Of a DNA stretch of 17,886 nt, positions 9,547 to 17,886 are shown piece after piece. The translations under genes and the position numbers were made by a program. The notes under the pieces were generated by a model, which worked only from the letters and a program-made list of their open reading frames with translations, was not told the DNA's origin and searched no databases. Positions within the stretch are counted from its first letter, which is position 1; each line of letters opens with the position of its first letter. The DNA comes from Pezicula radicicola. Taxonomy: Eukaryota; Ascomycota; Leotiomycetes; Helotiales; Dermateaceae. The stretch covers positions 1-17,886 of the forward strand of contig PDUO01000154.1 in assembly GCA_003008705.1 (NCBI GenBank). The letters are read 5' to 3'.

Positions 9547-10553
9547 CGGATCGAAATACGTGTTGAGATCGACTTCCTCATTTTTGGCCGCATTTGTTTG
9601 TTTTGGTATTTTGTTTTCGGATTACCATCCACTGTTGGTAGAGAAGCGTTTGATGTTTTTGTTTTGATTTTTTTTAGTGCGCGTCACTGGGAACGTTGGA
9701 ATTACAATAGTCTCGAGTCTGGGTACTAGAGAAAAGCAAAGGGATACTTTGCAATAGAAATAGAAAAGTAGGACTTTTTGTTTGAAGTTATTTGTCTAAT
9801 CGTTGGTGAATTCTAGCTCTCTCTGCGGAGAAGTGACCAATATATCTAAGGTTACAAGAAAACTACTTCGGCCGATGATTAGGACAGTAGGATAGCCTTG
9901 CTGCTACGTAAATGTGATTCTGCGATATTTCGGCGCGACCTTAGAGTCTAACCCCCGAAGCCTTGGATTCTACAAGAACAGGGTGACCAAAAATATTCAG
10001 CTTATTTAATTTTGTTATTTATTGAGAGCAGTGGCTCACTTTAAAAAAATTAGGAAAGTAGAGTTAGGAAAGAGAGAATAGGCAGGAAAATGAAAACTGT
10101 CTACATAAAATTGTCATTGACGTGAACAACTGACGGATAAGAGGGAAAAGAGATAAAGATGCATTTCCACAGAAGTTTTTAGAGCAGACAATCAAATGCA
10201 GTTAATTTTTTAAGTTAACCTTCTGATACCGTACACTCTTGAACTCTGCAAAATAATCCGGAGAATGTCAAAAGGCTGAAGAGCGCATTCAAGCAAGCAC
10301 GATATTGGACCTGGGTAGCAAGTTGCTAGCCAGAAACAGCAGAAAGGTTTGAGGACAAGAGGGTAAATGAATTCAAAGTCCCGTTACGTGAAAACAGAAG
10401 TCGGGTAGAGAGAAAAAGGGGGTTTGAAATACAGAGTGAGAATCTGGTAACAGAAATGACTGCGAGGGATAACAAGCGTTAAGTGTTTGAGAGGCATGAT
10501 ATTCCAAGTTTAGGATCGGCTAGTGTGAGGTACTATAGCTGCGTTCCAATCCC
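9547..10553. other. About 1 kb without a recognisable gene
   Basis: It begins with the T-rich 3' flank of the secreted-protein gene (for example the T run near 9668-9676), probably its untranslated region and poly(A) area. The rest has no long frame, repeat or RNA gene that I can support. Confidence 0.5.
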
Positions 10554-11396
10554 TTACATCCCAACCCTCGCTGTTCCTCCCTTTTTTTCTCTTTCTCTTC
10601 TGATTTTCACGATTAAAATAATAATGCTAATGATGATAGGAGGAAGACCCATTCCAAGTCCTACCCCTATGGCAATCTTATCGCTTCCGGAAAGACCGCT
10701 ACTCTCCGATGAAGTTGATGTAGAAGGTTGAGTCGACGACACAGGCGTGGGGTTGGTGTTTGTGGGCGACGATGGTGAAGGTGTCGATGATAAAGCAGCT
10801 GAAGAAGATAAAATTGTTGAACTGGAGCTTTCTGTCCCGGCAAGACACTCATACTTCATCCCCTTTGCGATGCTGTTGGTTGTCTATACATCCACGCACT
10901 GCTCAGCCCGACCTGGGGTTACAGCCCTGTTCAAATCGTCCTAACAAGCTCTATCACCATATAGAACGATATATAAGGTCTTTGTGGAATTAATACAGCG
11001 GCATTGCTGCTGGCCTGGAATCAAGATCGAGGCATATTTGGTGTTGTCGACCTTGATGCATGCGCCTTCTGCGGGATTGGTGCCAAGGGCGAAGGCACTG
11101 CTGAGACCTGAGCAAGTCTCGTTGGGAGTAAGAGGAAAAGGCCGCACGACATCGTTGACTTCAATCGTGGTTGTAGAGATAGGCCTCAAGGGCTGTTTTA
11201 CGCGGACTGCCTTCGTTGAACGTAGATCGGATGGAAGTGTAAGGTAAGGAATATCGTGGGAAATTACTAATGTTGCTTTTGGTACAGCCTCAGCCACAAG
11301 CTCGCTAAAGCCCCTGTTTACGGGGAAAATCTCCAAATCCAGAAATGAAACTTTTAGGCTGAGCCGAGCTGAGAACGGAAGGCTAGCCCTTTTCAT
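10554..11396 (-). pseudogene. Ser/Thr-rich single-pass membrane protein, two nonsense codons
   Basis: One minus-strand frame of 281 codons (ATG 11396 to TAA 10554) is interrupted only by TAG at 10941-10943 (codon 152) and TAG at 10884-10886 (codon 171). Across the stops the sequence makes sense as one ectodomain with seven cysteines (PNETCSGLSSAF, QQQCRCINSTKTLYIVLYGD, AEQCVDV, KYECLAGT). Then comes a Ser/Thr/Pro-rich stalk (about 188-240), a membrane helix at 241-263 (IAIGVGLGMGLPPIIISII) and a basic tail KIRREREKK. This is the layout of fungal cell-surface, sensor-like or glycosylated wall-anchored proteins; I cannot name the family. Both stops are one C-to-T step from CAG (Gln). No signal peptide follows ATG 11396. 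A short frame just upstream in another phase (MAMNSFFFGFTFS, near 11443) could be the displaced leader, and a TAG directly before the ATG could also be a splice acceptor. Two separate shorter genes are possible but less likely. Confidence 0.65.
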
Positions 11397-11921
11397 CTAA
11401 TGCATGAAAATGTGAAACCGAAAAAAAAGGAGTTCATTGCCATTGAATATTTGACATCGTTATTTTAGATCCCTTTGGAATTTCAAATACTATATTAACT
11501 ATAGATGATCGATTTTACTTATCAAGGAAAGGTTGTTTAGTTCCACAAGCAGGTTTACAACCGCTTTAAATATGAATCGGAAGCAGTATTATCTAGAATC
11601 TAATTTGTGTTGGGTAGCTAGCCTAGTCCAATCTTAAACCAAAAGTCACACCAGATAATTGTTATATTAGAAAATTGACAGCTTGAGCAATCATTAAATC
11701 AAAACAAGATATCCTGATTTCATACATAGCATAATTCATCCAAACTATGTGTTTCCAAGAATTTTTCGAATACATCCGTGTTGTACGGGGCGTGAGACAA
11801 GAATTTAGTACTCCAAAGGCACAACTACAACTGTTTTATATAACTATCAAAAGCAGCATTGTTCAATATATATTGACCATTATGATAAGACACACAAGAG
11901 TTGCAGTCGGGAGGATATACG
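11397..11921. other. Intergenic stretch without a recognisable gene
   Basis: AT-rich non-coding DNA between two minus-strand pseudogenes. A 69-codon plus-strand frame at 11747-11956 overlaps the end of the next gene antisense and has no protein-like features. No repeat or RNA gene seen. Confidence 0.5.
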
Positions 11922-12637
11922 TCAACTCCACGGGTTCGTGGAACTTAATAGCCTAAAAGCTTCTTGTTGCAGATATCCGGATTCCGGATTCATAGTGAAT
12001 TTTCCGCCACATTTTATCAAGGCTGCTCCACAAGAAGACGGATCCGAGGGCCCCTTTATACAGTGCTCAGCGTACTGTCTACATTCATGGTCGAGACATG
12101 TTCGCTTCTGAGTTTCTGTACACTGTTCCTGTATATAAAACCAACGCTATAACCTAGTATGTTTCCAACCGCGATACAAGTGTAGCCGTTGCAGCAATTT
12201 GAAAGGTAATCGACGTCTTTTATATCATCGCAAGGCCGGGATGGGTCTAGGGTGCAGTATGATGGAAAATCCCGGCGAGATAAAGCCGCACGCCGATGCT
12301 TTGACTTATCCCGTGGTCCTGACACACAAACCGGCAGTACATCTTATCCAATGCACCCAGCTTCGATTTTGAGAGCATTGCTATATCCGCAGCAGAAATC
12401 TTGATTATAGACGAACGAATCTACGACCTATTCCTTCCAAGGACCGATAGTTTGAGTTGCTTCCAGGGCGTTTACGAGGTTTGTATCAATACCATCGGCT
12501 ATAGATTGGGCGGTAGTACTATTCTTGACGTATTCCTGATAATAGACAGTTAGCTCCTGGCGCTTTGATCTGTTACATAGTTGAACGACGATGAAATTGA
12601 CGAAGATACATTCGAGACTTCTGTCGGAGCTTAAAAG
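11922..12637 (-). pseudogene. Cysteine-rich secreted-type protein, two exons, nonsense-mutated
   Basis: The 3' exon (12128 down to TGA 11922-11924) encodes a dense cysteine pattern: EQCTETQKRTCLDHECRQYA, EHCIKG, SSCGAALIKCGGKF. It joins in phase 0, across a 41-nt intron (12129-12169), to the upstream exon, which ends RRDFPSYCTLDPSRPCD...NCCNGYTCIA. The frame continues up to 12637 through TAA at 12344-12346 and TAG at 12428-12430, with protein-like text on both sides (YVKNSTTAQSIADGIDTN, DFCCGYSNALKIEAGC). Both stops are one C-to-T step from a Gln codon. A likely frameshift lies near 12565, where FNYVTDQSAR in a second frame runs into QELTVYYQEYV. More possible coding (TTFAVYFWGPKSIDG) lies in another frame at about 12700-12760. 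No signal peptide or ATG is identifiable. The C-C-CC-C spacing resembles small disulfide-knotted secreted proteins, but the family is unknown to me. Confidence 0.55.
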
Positions 12638-12839
12638 TCAAAATTTTACGGGAATAAATAGTAAATACAAGTCAGAAGTATACCAAGTATACGCCATCTA
12701 TACTCTTGGGACCCCAGAAATAGACCGCGAAGGTGGTTTGCGTCCATAGAAGGAGAATATAAGATAAATGCATATCGTACTGTTCAATTTCCCGTTGATT
12801 ATCCTTGATTAGAAATGTAGGGAGGCAGAAGTTAGAGGT

Positions 12840-13412
12840 TGGGGCTCTGTATCAGCTAGCAGATGGTTAAATGAAAGAGTACTATCCTGCTTCTAATTCC
12901 AGGAACTACAACACGCTCTTATAGAGTTTTCCGCTTGAGAGTACAAACCATGTATTCAAATGCGCATCCTATGCCGACGGCCAAATAGCCAACAAGCCCG
13001 ATTCTTAAGAAGCTTTGGTCTGGTCGCCGAGGCACCTGGATTGCCATTGTCTATCAATACGTCGGATCTATATCATATTGGATTGTCGAACTGCGGCCTG
13101 CGACTCACTTCGATACATAACACTTTGGCTAGATGCTACAAGGCAGATCAAGTATGGCATTTACAAACACGCTCGGAGGAATCACGCCACCCTATTTGGC
13201 AAAGAATATCTACTTTTACTATAAACTTTATATCATATAGAGACCAATCGACCTAGATGACCCTTATGCTGCGAGATATAATCCGAGCCGTACCCCTCAA
13301 GTAGCTCAACTGCGTTTCCCTAGCTCGCAAGTTAACAAATGTAACAAAAATGTTCTAGGAACCTTCCATAGATAAATAGAAGGCCATGGTTAAGCTTCAC
13401 CACTGAAGAAAA
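12840..13412. other. Region with no supported gene
   Basis: Overlapping plus-strand frames at 12960-13256 and 13015-13224 have no recognisable motif, signal peptide or intron pattern, and cover the same bases in different phases. I see no repeat or RNA gene. A decayed gene cannot be excluded. Confidence 0.35.
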
Positions 13413-13979
13413 TCAACAATTAAACATCTTATAGAATTGACAGCCCCTTACCATCGGATCAACCACCACAGCCGCTTGTACAGGTTTACCGCTGCCTAAT
13501 ATCTTCTTTGTCAACGGCATGAAAATCTCCACGCCTTCAGCCTCACATCTCTTTACAGCCGCCTCCGCATTTGTAACTCTCAATGTGAAGAATCCCTTCT
13601 TAAATGTAACTGACTGCGGTTGTGCTCTCTCTTCGGCCTTGGCAAAACGAGCGAGCTTTAATAAGGACTTCCCGAATCTATAGCCTTCAAGGCTGCTCTC
13701 ACACACTATCGTGGAACTTTCATATTGCATGCCTATAATGTCTTGATAGAAATGGCGCATAGGCTCGAATTCGTCGACGACGAGGCCGATTTTGATGGAT
13801 GAAGTTGTCTCGGGGTCTGCTTGGATGACAGAAGCTATTTTTTGTATCTTTAAAGTGATTCGCGAGGTCGCTGCTCTGAAGGGGGCCAAGGGTTATTCGA
13901 TAAGAGTGCCAGTACTCCATTCGTTAATAAACACACCATTATGTATGTCAAAGGCCTCAAACCGGCTCTTCAATCGATC
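13413..13979 (-). pseudogene. VOC (glyoxalase/bleomycin-resistance fold) protein, probably broken
   Basis: The frame 13889-13413 encodes one vicinal-oxygen-chelate domain: SIKIGLVVDEFEPMRHFYQD, then IIGMQYES, GYRFGKSLLKLA, FFTLRVTNAEAAVKRCEAEG and VEIFMPLTKKI...QAAVVVDP. VOC proteins are metal-dependent lyases, dioxygenases, isomerases or binding proteins; the substrate here is unknown. No ATG occurs before codon 44 of this stretch. Upstream the same frame stays protein-like (RFEAFDIHNGVFINEWSTGT) through TAA at 13893-13895 to TAG at 13980-13982, again stops one step from Gln codons. After VVVDP the expected D-G and metal-binding Glu are missing. Either one base was lost near 13455 (shifting back one base would give DPDGKGLS), or a 49-nt intron with donor GTAAGG and acceptor TTCTTCAG ends the protein soon after. 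A functional gene with an unseen first exon is a weaker alternative. Confidence 0.55.
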
Positions 13980-14180
13980 CTAAACGAACTTAATTTGTGT
14001 TCAAAGGGGTTCTTTGATCTAGGGCTGACTGGTGCTAGACCGGCATGTTTCTGCGGCAGACCTCTTTGCCATTCCCTTGGCACACGTGTTCAAGCCAGTA
14101 CCTGAAGTGATACAATCAAATTACATTACATTCATATGCAGCATTTCCACCATCGTTTCTTCCTCGGTTTCTTATCTCCA

Positions 14181-14220
14181 GTTTCAGTGTAGCTCCGGCT
14201 GTTTCAGTGTAGCTCCTACC
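14181..14220. repeat. 20-bp tandem duplication
   Basis: GTTTCAGTGTAGCTCC plus four bases occurs at 14181-14200 and again at 14201-14220, with differences only in the last few bases. It is a recent slippage-type duplication in otherwise non-coding sequence (13983-14714, where I see no supportable gene). Confidence 0.7.
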
Positions 14221-14714
14221 GTAAGAAGCTATCTTGCAGGTCACACCTGTAGAAACTTCCCTGATTCCCCTGAATACAGTGCCTAATCAACAGCGATATT
14301 CGGTGCCACTCCGATAGAAAACTATACTAAGTTGGACTAAGTATTAATAAACGCGCCTAAGACCTCCCCAACTTCGGTAGATGGGCGGGTAGCCTGGCTT
14401 AGCGATGGCAACTATTGTAGCGTTCGGATATTTTCACCGAGATCTCCGATCCGAAGAAAGTCAAGCTAGGAGTTTCACGATGGCGAGTATAAATATAGTT
14501 GGTTCCTTGATAGTCGGGAGGAAATTTTGGTGATGTTTTCCCTTTCCTTAATAAAGCAACATGGCGTAGTAGCGTGTGGAGTCACACAAAGGACGGATGA
14601 TCGATCATTACAACTTTGGAGGAATAATGAGTCCTACTTCAGCTAGAGTGTTTTTAAGTGGTTTTGGGATCAGACAGGACGATTCACTCCTGCCCAATAC
14701 GTATCAAATCTAAT

Positions 14715-15014
14715 CTAACAAGATGAATTACTCATCGAAGATATCATTTGATTATAATTTAGGAGTTTTATATCGCAACACCCCTCTGCTAGGGTTTGGT
14801 GTAAAAATATATAAACTGGTATTGTACGTTGTAATCGAAATTCTAGAACACTAGGGGTCCTTGCAACGATGCTGTTATATGCATTATGGTAGTGGCTCGA
14901 TGCTAGGGCTTGGGCAACTGCATAGGCTTCGTTCGGTGATAGAAGATTCTTCGGCCTGTGCTAAACTTTCGTTGGATTGTCTTCGAGTATTCCAATAGTT
15001 GTTTGGCGCCTCAT
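14715..15014 (-). pseudogene. Possible coding relic, 100 codons with one TAG
   Basis: ATG 15014 opens a minus-strand frame of 100 codons ending in TAG at 14715-14717, interrupted only by TAG at 14961-14963. The 81 codons after the break are protein-like (SPNEAYAVAQALASSHYHNA, then YNSIVARTPSVLEFRLQRT). I do not recognise a family. A single TAG in an otherwise open frame matches the damage seen in the clearer genes here, but the stretch could be chance. Confidence 0.3.
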
Positions 15015-15355
15015 GTGGATATAGTCAGGTCTTGAACTCTATAATGCGCGTATATTAAGGGGTGTTTCGTTTGGAAACTTCCATGTTCTCCAAAGATATA
15101 ATACGTTGAGTTCAGAGTCTCATGCAACATATCATATATTGAATGTGTATAACAAAGAACCGACCAAATTTAAATTCAAGCATTCTATTATCCAATTGCA
15201 TTCAATGCAACAAGTAACAGGATAACAAACAACACTATTACAGCTTAGGATTTACATACTAAAGCAGGTTTTACGTTTGACATTTTTGCTCAAATTTTTG
15301 TTATTATTCTCTACATTTTGAACCTTAGTAAAAGAAATCAGATGAGTTTCTCAGA

Positions 15356-15625
15356 TTATATCAAAAGGGAAAACGCGGGGACATCGACAGAGGCCCCGCA
15401 CCCAGCGTCGCCTCCATCACGAGCTGCAAAAACATCTACAAGCTCTCCGCTGGACTTGTTGAAGGTATCGTAGTCGTAGGCTGCGCCTTTCTTGTTGGCC
15501 CACCCGTGTTCGCCTATGGTCTTGGTGATGCCACAGAAGCAAGAGGTCTAAAAGCTACAATTCCAAAATACAAATAGAACAGCCGCCGATGTTATAGTGT
15601 CCCACTGTGCTATTTGGCCATCCAT
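15356..15625 (-). pseudogene. C-terminal exon of a small cysteine-containing secreted protein, decayed
   Basis: The frame ending in TAA 15356-15358 reads TSCFCGITKTIGEHGWANKK, GAAYDYDTFNKSSGELVDVF and AARDGGDAGCGASVDVP. This Gly/Asp/Cys-rich text looks like the end of a fungal small secreted protein. TAG at 15548-15550 directly precedes it in frame; it is either a mutated Gln codon or the end of an acceptor site (TTTTAG). In frame above it, ATG 15625 starts MDGQIAQWDT. In another frame the same bases give WPNSTVGHYNIGGC, and further up EEYACIANEDCHGV appears near 15645-15690. Several exons, or frameshifted pieces, of one gene are therefore present, but I cannot settle the splicing. No signal peptide was found. 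Family unknown. Confidence 0.45.
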
Positions 15626-15699
15626 GAAGCTATTTAAATTTTCTACGTGACACCATGACAATCCTCATTTGCAATACATGCATACTCTTCTCTAAATAT

Positions 15700-15990
15700 C
15701 TAGTTCTTCTTTCCAATACTTGATCTTGATCTCAAATGAAGATAGGCTGGGGCGCCGATAGGGAAAGAAGCTGGGCTTAAACTTGTTTTTGGGCAAGCGC
15801 AGACTATTAAATTCAAGTCCGTTCTTGCCCCTTCATTAGGCGAGCGGGAGATCCATGTAATCAAAATTACTCTGACGTTTCGTAACGTACAACAATGAAC
15901 ATCCTACGGTTTTGTACCTAAGATGTATTTGATCAGGATGCGAACAGCTTTTCCCCTAAATAACACCTCCCCTCCACAGCCTTGAAGTGT
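15700..15990. other. Intergenic stretch with short inverted repeat
   Basis: No gene supported. GGGCAAG at about 15791 and CTTGCCC at about 15825 could form a 7-bp-arm hairpin downstream of the 15991-17330 pseudogene. That is too weak to call a terminator. Confidence 0.3.
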
Positions 15991-17330
15991 CTACACTATA
16001 TTCTCTATACACCCAACGCCAACACCCCATGCCTGTTTCAAGCTCTCCTTAGTGAATAAATCAGTCCCTACACTCATAAACAAGAAAAGCAGATCTATGC
16101 ATGGCAGTATGTAGATTCTATTGTCAAGGTAGCAAGCCGTATGCGAAGCAAATGCCGCTGCAGTCAAAGAATTGCAAGTAGCGGTGCAAGGAGTCAGTAC
16201 GGGCACCAGAGCGTTCTGGAGACAATGCATAGTATTCCAGACCCAATTCTATCCCGCAGGAGAGAAGAAGTTGGCATTTTTGGAGATTTTAATACAGTTC
16301 TTCTCGCCGTATGCTATTGGGTATACGCCACCGCCGTAGCCCAATTGGGCTTCTGCAAAATTTCGGTAGAAGTCGCAAGTTTTTAAAAGCGGACTCCGAC
16401 ACGAAGGCTAACACATGGGGTCAGATGGGCAGGTGCTGCAATCGCCGCAGTTGTTACATTGAAGATCCCCGACTTTATCAACGATAATTTCAGAGCCAAG
16501 GAGGTTGTCGGCAACGTTTGAGACACTAACATTGTATTGTACTAACTTGGTGTTGGAAGGAACAGGTAGAACTAAGGTGAACCAGTTTATAGCACCACTA
16601 GCATCAAAGGCGCCGAGACCGAGAGCGTTCATGCTGTTGGTTACACTAACAAAAGCCCTAGTATCGGAGTGGATAATTATATTATAGTAGTCATTGTATT
16701 GGGTGCTTTCGAATATTAGAACGGCACTTATTCATCACCAATAGGATTAAAATACTCACCCGAAATAGCCTCCTGGAACTTCTTCAGTGATAAATTTATA
16801 CTTGATATATGCGCTATTAGTAAAAGGATGTACTAGGAAGCTATTGCTTGCAGTTTGGAGGTCGTATTGTCCATTGGTTGAGACTACAAGGGTTGTGTCC
16901 CGCTTAACCTTCAAAGTGGATTAGACGCCACTAGTCCAGCCAGTAGTGCTATTCGCAACGTTAAAGCTAGCCGTGGCGGAAGGAGGGACATAGGCCAATA
17001 ATTTCAGCGTGACAAGCCCTGTGGATGCTGCAAGGCCATCTACTGCAATTGAGTTGTTAGGAGTCTTTGCCACCAACCCAATAGTCGTGGCTGGGAGGTT
17101 AGCGATGGTACGTTTTCCCGTGGAATCCATCATGCAAACATGACCAATGCTTGGGTAAATAGTAGCATTGGCGGTGATAAGAGCATTAGGGATAGGACTC
17201 CCGTCGGGGCCAAGAACCAAGACTGGTATATTAATGCTGCCGAAAAGAAGTTGGAATGTAGCAATGATAGGTGTTCCGTATGTGTCTAGAGCAAGCACGC
17301 TTAGTAGAACGTAGATTAACTAAGTTAACT
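15991..17330 (-). pseudogene. Long secreted/surface protein with stanniocalcin-like C-terminus, three nonsense codons
   Basis: Two exons: about 17330-16760, then, after a 54-nt intron (16706-16759, donor GTGAGT, phase 2), 16705-15991. The first part holds a carboxypeptidase-regulatory-like or Ig-like segment (NIPVLVLGPDGSPIPNALIT, ANLPATTIGLVAKTP), then a lectin-like beta-rich segment (VVSTNGQYDLQTASNSFLVH, EEVPGGYFG across the intron, NSMNALGLGAFD). The second ends in a cysteine-rich domain (CNNCGDCSTCPSDPMC, YGEKNC, NWVWNTMHCLQNALVPVL, TPCTATC) whose W-CLQ and C spacing recalls stanniocalcin-type domains found in some fungal secreted proteins. That match is from memory and tentative. In-frame stops are TAA 16921-16923, TAG 16408-16410 and TAG 16249-16251 (before NWVW); all fit Gln codons changed at CpA. 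From the GTG at 17298 there are 418 codons including these. The signal peptide is missing: the 5' end runs into the AT-rich tract at 17312. Role unknown; extracellular location is inferred. Confidence 0.7.
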
Positions 17331-17486
17331 ATATAGTAACTAGTAAACTCTTTAGTAAACTTATCTACTAAAAGGGGTAAATTAGTATCTCTTCTAGTTA
17401 TAGTGTTTAAATAGGTTACTAAGTTAATTAGCTTATATTTTCTAGGCTTCTTTTTTTTTAATTAAAAACTAGGGGTAGGATATAGG
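17312..17486. repeat. Short RIP-like AT-rich tract near the telomere
   Basis: About 175 bp with the same dinucleotide rule as 1-5560: I see no CA or CG and only one TG (17404-17405). It contains TAGTAAAC/TTAGTAAAC-like repeats and a long T run. It abuts the 5' end of the 15991-17330 pseudogene and is probably a fragment of a mutated repeat. Confidence 0.6.
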
Positions 17487-17508
17487 ATGCTCCGTATAAC
17501 GGTTGATC

Positions 17509-17549
17509 TACTACGCCACCGCCGATCTAGTGGCGGAACTCTCGTAGTA
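17509..17549. repeat. Nested inverted repeat beside the subtelomeric repeat
   Basis: Outer arms TACTACG (17509-17515) and CGTAGTA (17543-17549), inner arms CGCCAC (17514-17519) and GTGGCG (17530-17535). It is G+C-richer than its flanks. It lies between the AT-rich tract and the telomere-proximal repeat and could form a cruciform or be the end of an element. Confidence 0.6.
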
Positions 17550-17574
17550 CTCGGACATCGGACATTGAGTCTCT

Positions 17575-17690
17575 GTATTAAGCGTTATTTTATATTTTGT
17601 ACGTATAATAAGCAATGCGTTTCTGTTTTACGCAGTATAATGCTTACAATAAGCAATGCATTTCTGTTTTACGTAGTATAGTGCTTAAAG
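17575..17690 (+). repeat. Telomere-adjacent copy of the subtelomeric repeat
   Basis: Opens with GTATTAAGCGTT, then TTTTATATTTTGTACGTATAA, followed by two copies of the AAGCAATGC(G/A)TTTCTGTTTTACG(C/T)AGTATA segment (about 17610 and 17651). It matches the array at 7842-8076 in sequence and orientation and ends just before the telomere. Confidence 0.9.
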
Positions 17691-17694
17691 CTTT

Positions 17695-17886
17695 TTAGGG
17701 TTAGGGTTAGGGTTAGGGTTAGGGTTAGGGTTAGGGTAGTTGAATATAGATTTAGGGTTAGGGTTAGGGTTAGGGTTAGGGTTAGGGTTAGGGTTAGGGT
17801 TGTTAGGGTTAGGGTTAGGGTTAGGGTTAGGGTTAGGGTTAGGGTTAGGGTTAGGGTTAGGGTTAGGGTTAGGGTTAGGGTTAGGG
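17695..17886 (+). repeat. Telomere, TTAGGG repeats (29 units, two interruptions)
   Basis: Seven units at 17695-17736, a 15-bp non-telomeric insert at 17737-17751, eight units at 17752-17799, an extra TTG at 17800-17802, then fourteen perfect units to the last base. The G-rich strand runs 5' to 3' toward the end, so this is the right end of the chromosome. The imperfect inner units are typical of older, telomere-proximal sequence; the perfect outer units fit telomerase addition. Confidence 0.98.

Noticed and set aside
10884..10943. Intron removing both TAG codons from the membrane-protein gene
   Set aside because: A GTGATA...CAACAG choice of about 85 nt spans them, but it shifts the frame into a TGA and would remove two conserved-looking cysteine positions.
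12960..13256. Overlapping plus-strand open frames of 98 and 69 codons
   Set aside because: They are in different phases over the same bases, with no start context, motif or signal peptide.
5589..17330. Reassigned genetic code in which TAA/TAG mean glutamine
   Set aside because: All the in-frame stops I accepted are TAA/TAG at Gln-like or Trp-like sites, which superficially fits. But the Trp-like cases, the lost catalytic Ser, the missing gene starts and the adjoining RIP-saturated DNA are explained by CpA mutation, and UAR=Gln is not known to me in filamentous fungi.
1..17886. tRNA or rRNA genes
   Set aside because: I saw no cloverleaf with A/B boxes and no ribosomal RNA sequence on either strand.

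Overview
This is the right-hand end of a chromosome from a filamentous ascomycete (Pezizomycotina). Three observations support that. The last 192 bases are TTAGGG telomere repeats reading toward the end. The genes have introns of about 40-57 nt with fungal-style GTRNGN donors and CTAAC-like branch sites. Long stretches carry the signature of repeat-induced point mutation (RIP). Genus and species cannot be told from the sequence.

Layout. Bases 1-5560 are one very AT-rich block in which I could find no CA, TG or CG dinucleotide. It therefore has no ATG on either strand and no gene, and is best read as saturated, RIP-destroyed transposon or other repeat DNA. At about 5561-5590 it changes abruptly into the 3' end of a decayed PAF-acetylhydrolase-like gene (minus strand, to about 6578). 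That gene lies head to head with a truncated FAD-dependent amine-oxidase-type fragment (6618-7149). A weak coding relic (7382-7806), a 74-78 bp subtelomeric tandem repeat (7842-8076) and a diverged 63-bp tandem repeat (about 8116-8290) follow.

The one gene that looks intact is at 8810-9546: two introns and a 207-residue secreted protein with ten cysteines, of unknown family. From 9.5 kb to 17.3 kb every recognisable gene lies on the minus strand and appears broken: a Ser/Thr-rich single-pass membrane protein (10554-11396), a cysteine-rich secreted protein (11922-12637), a VOC/glyoxalase-fold protein (13413-13979), an unknown relic (14715-15014), a small cysteine-containing protein (15356-15625) and a long secreted protein with a cysteine-rich, stanniocalcin-like C-terminus (15991-17330). 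The last is cut at its 5' end by a short AT-rich tract. The window closes with an inverted repeat, a second copy of the subtelomeric repeat and the telomere.

Common thread. Almost every break inside these genes is an in-frame TAA or TAG, often where glutamine or tryptophan would be expected, with the reading frame otherwise kept. That is what C-to-T change at CpA (on either strand) produces. The window reads as a subtelomeric graveyard of secreted and surface proteins under RIP-like mutation, with a single small secreted-protein gene surviving. The genes form no pathway or operon; they share secretion or surface location and subtelomeric position.
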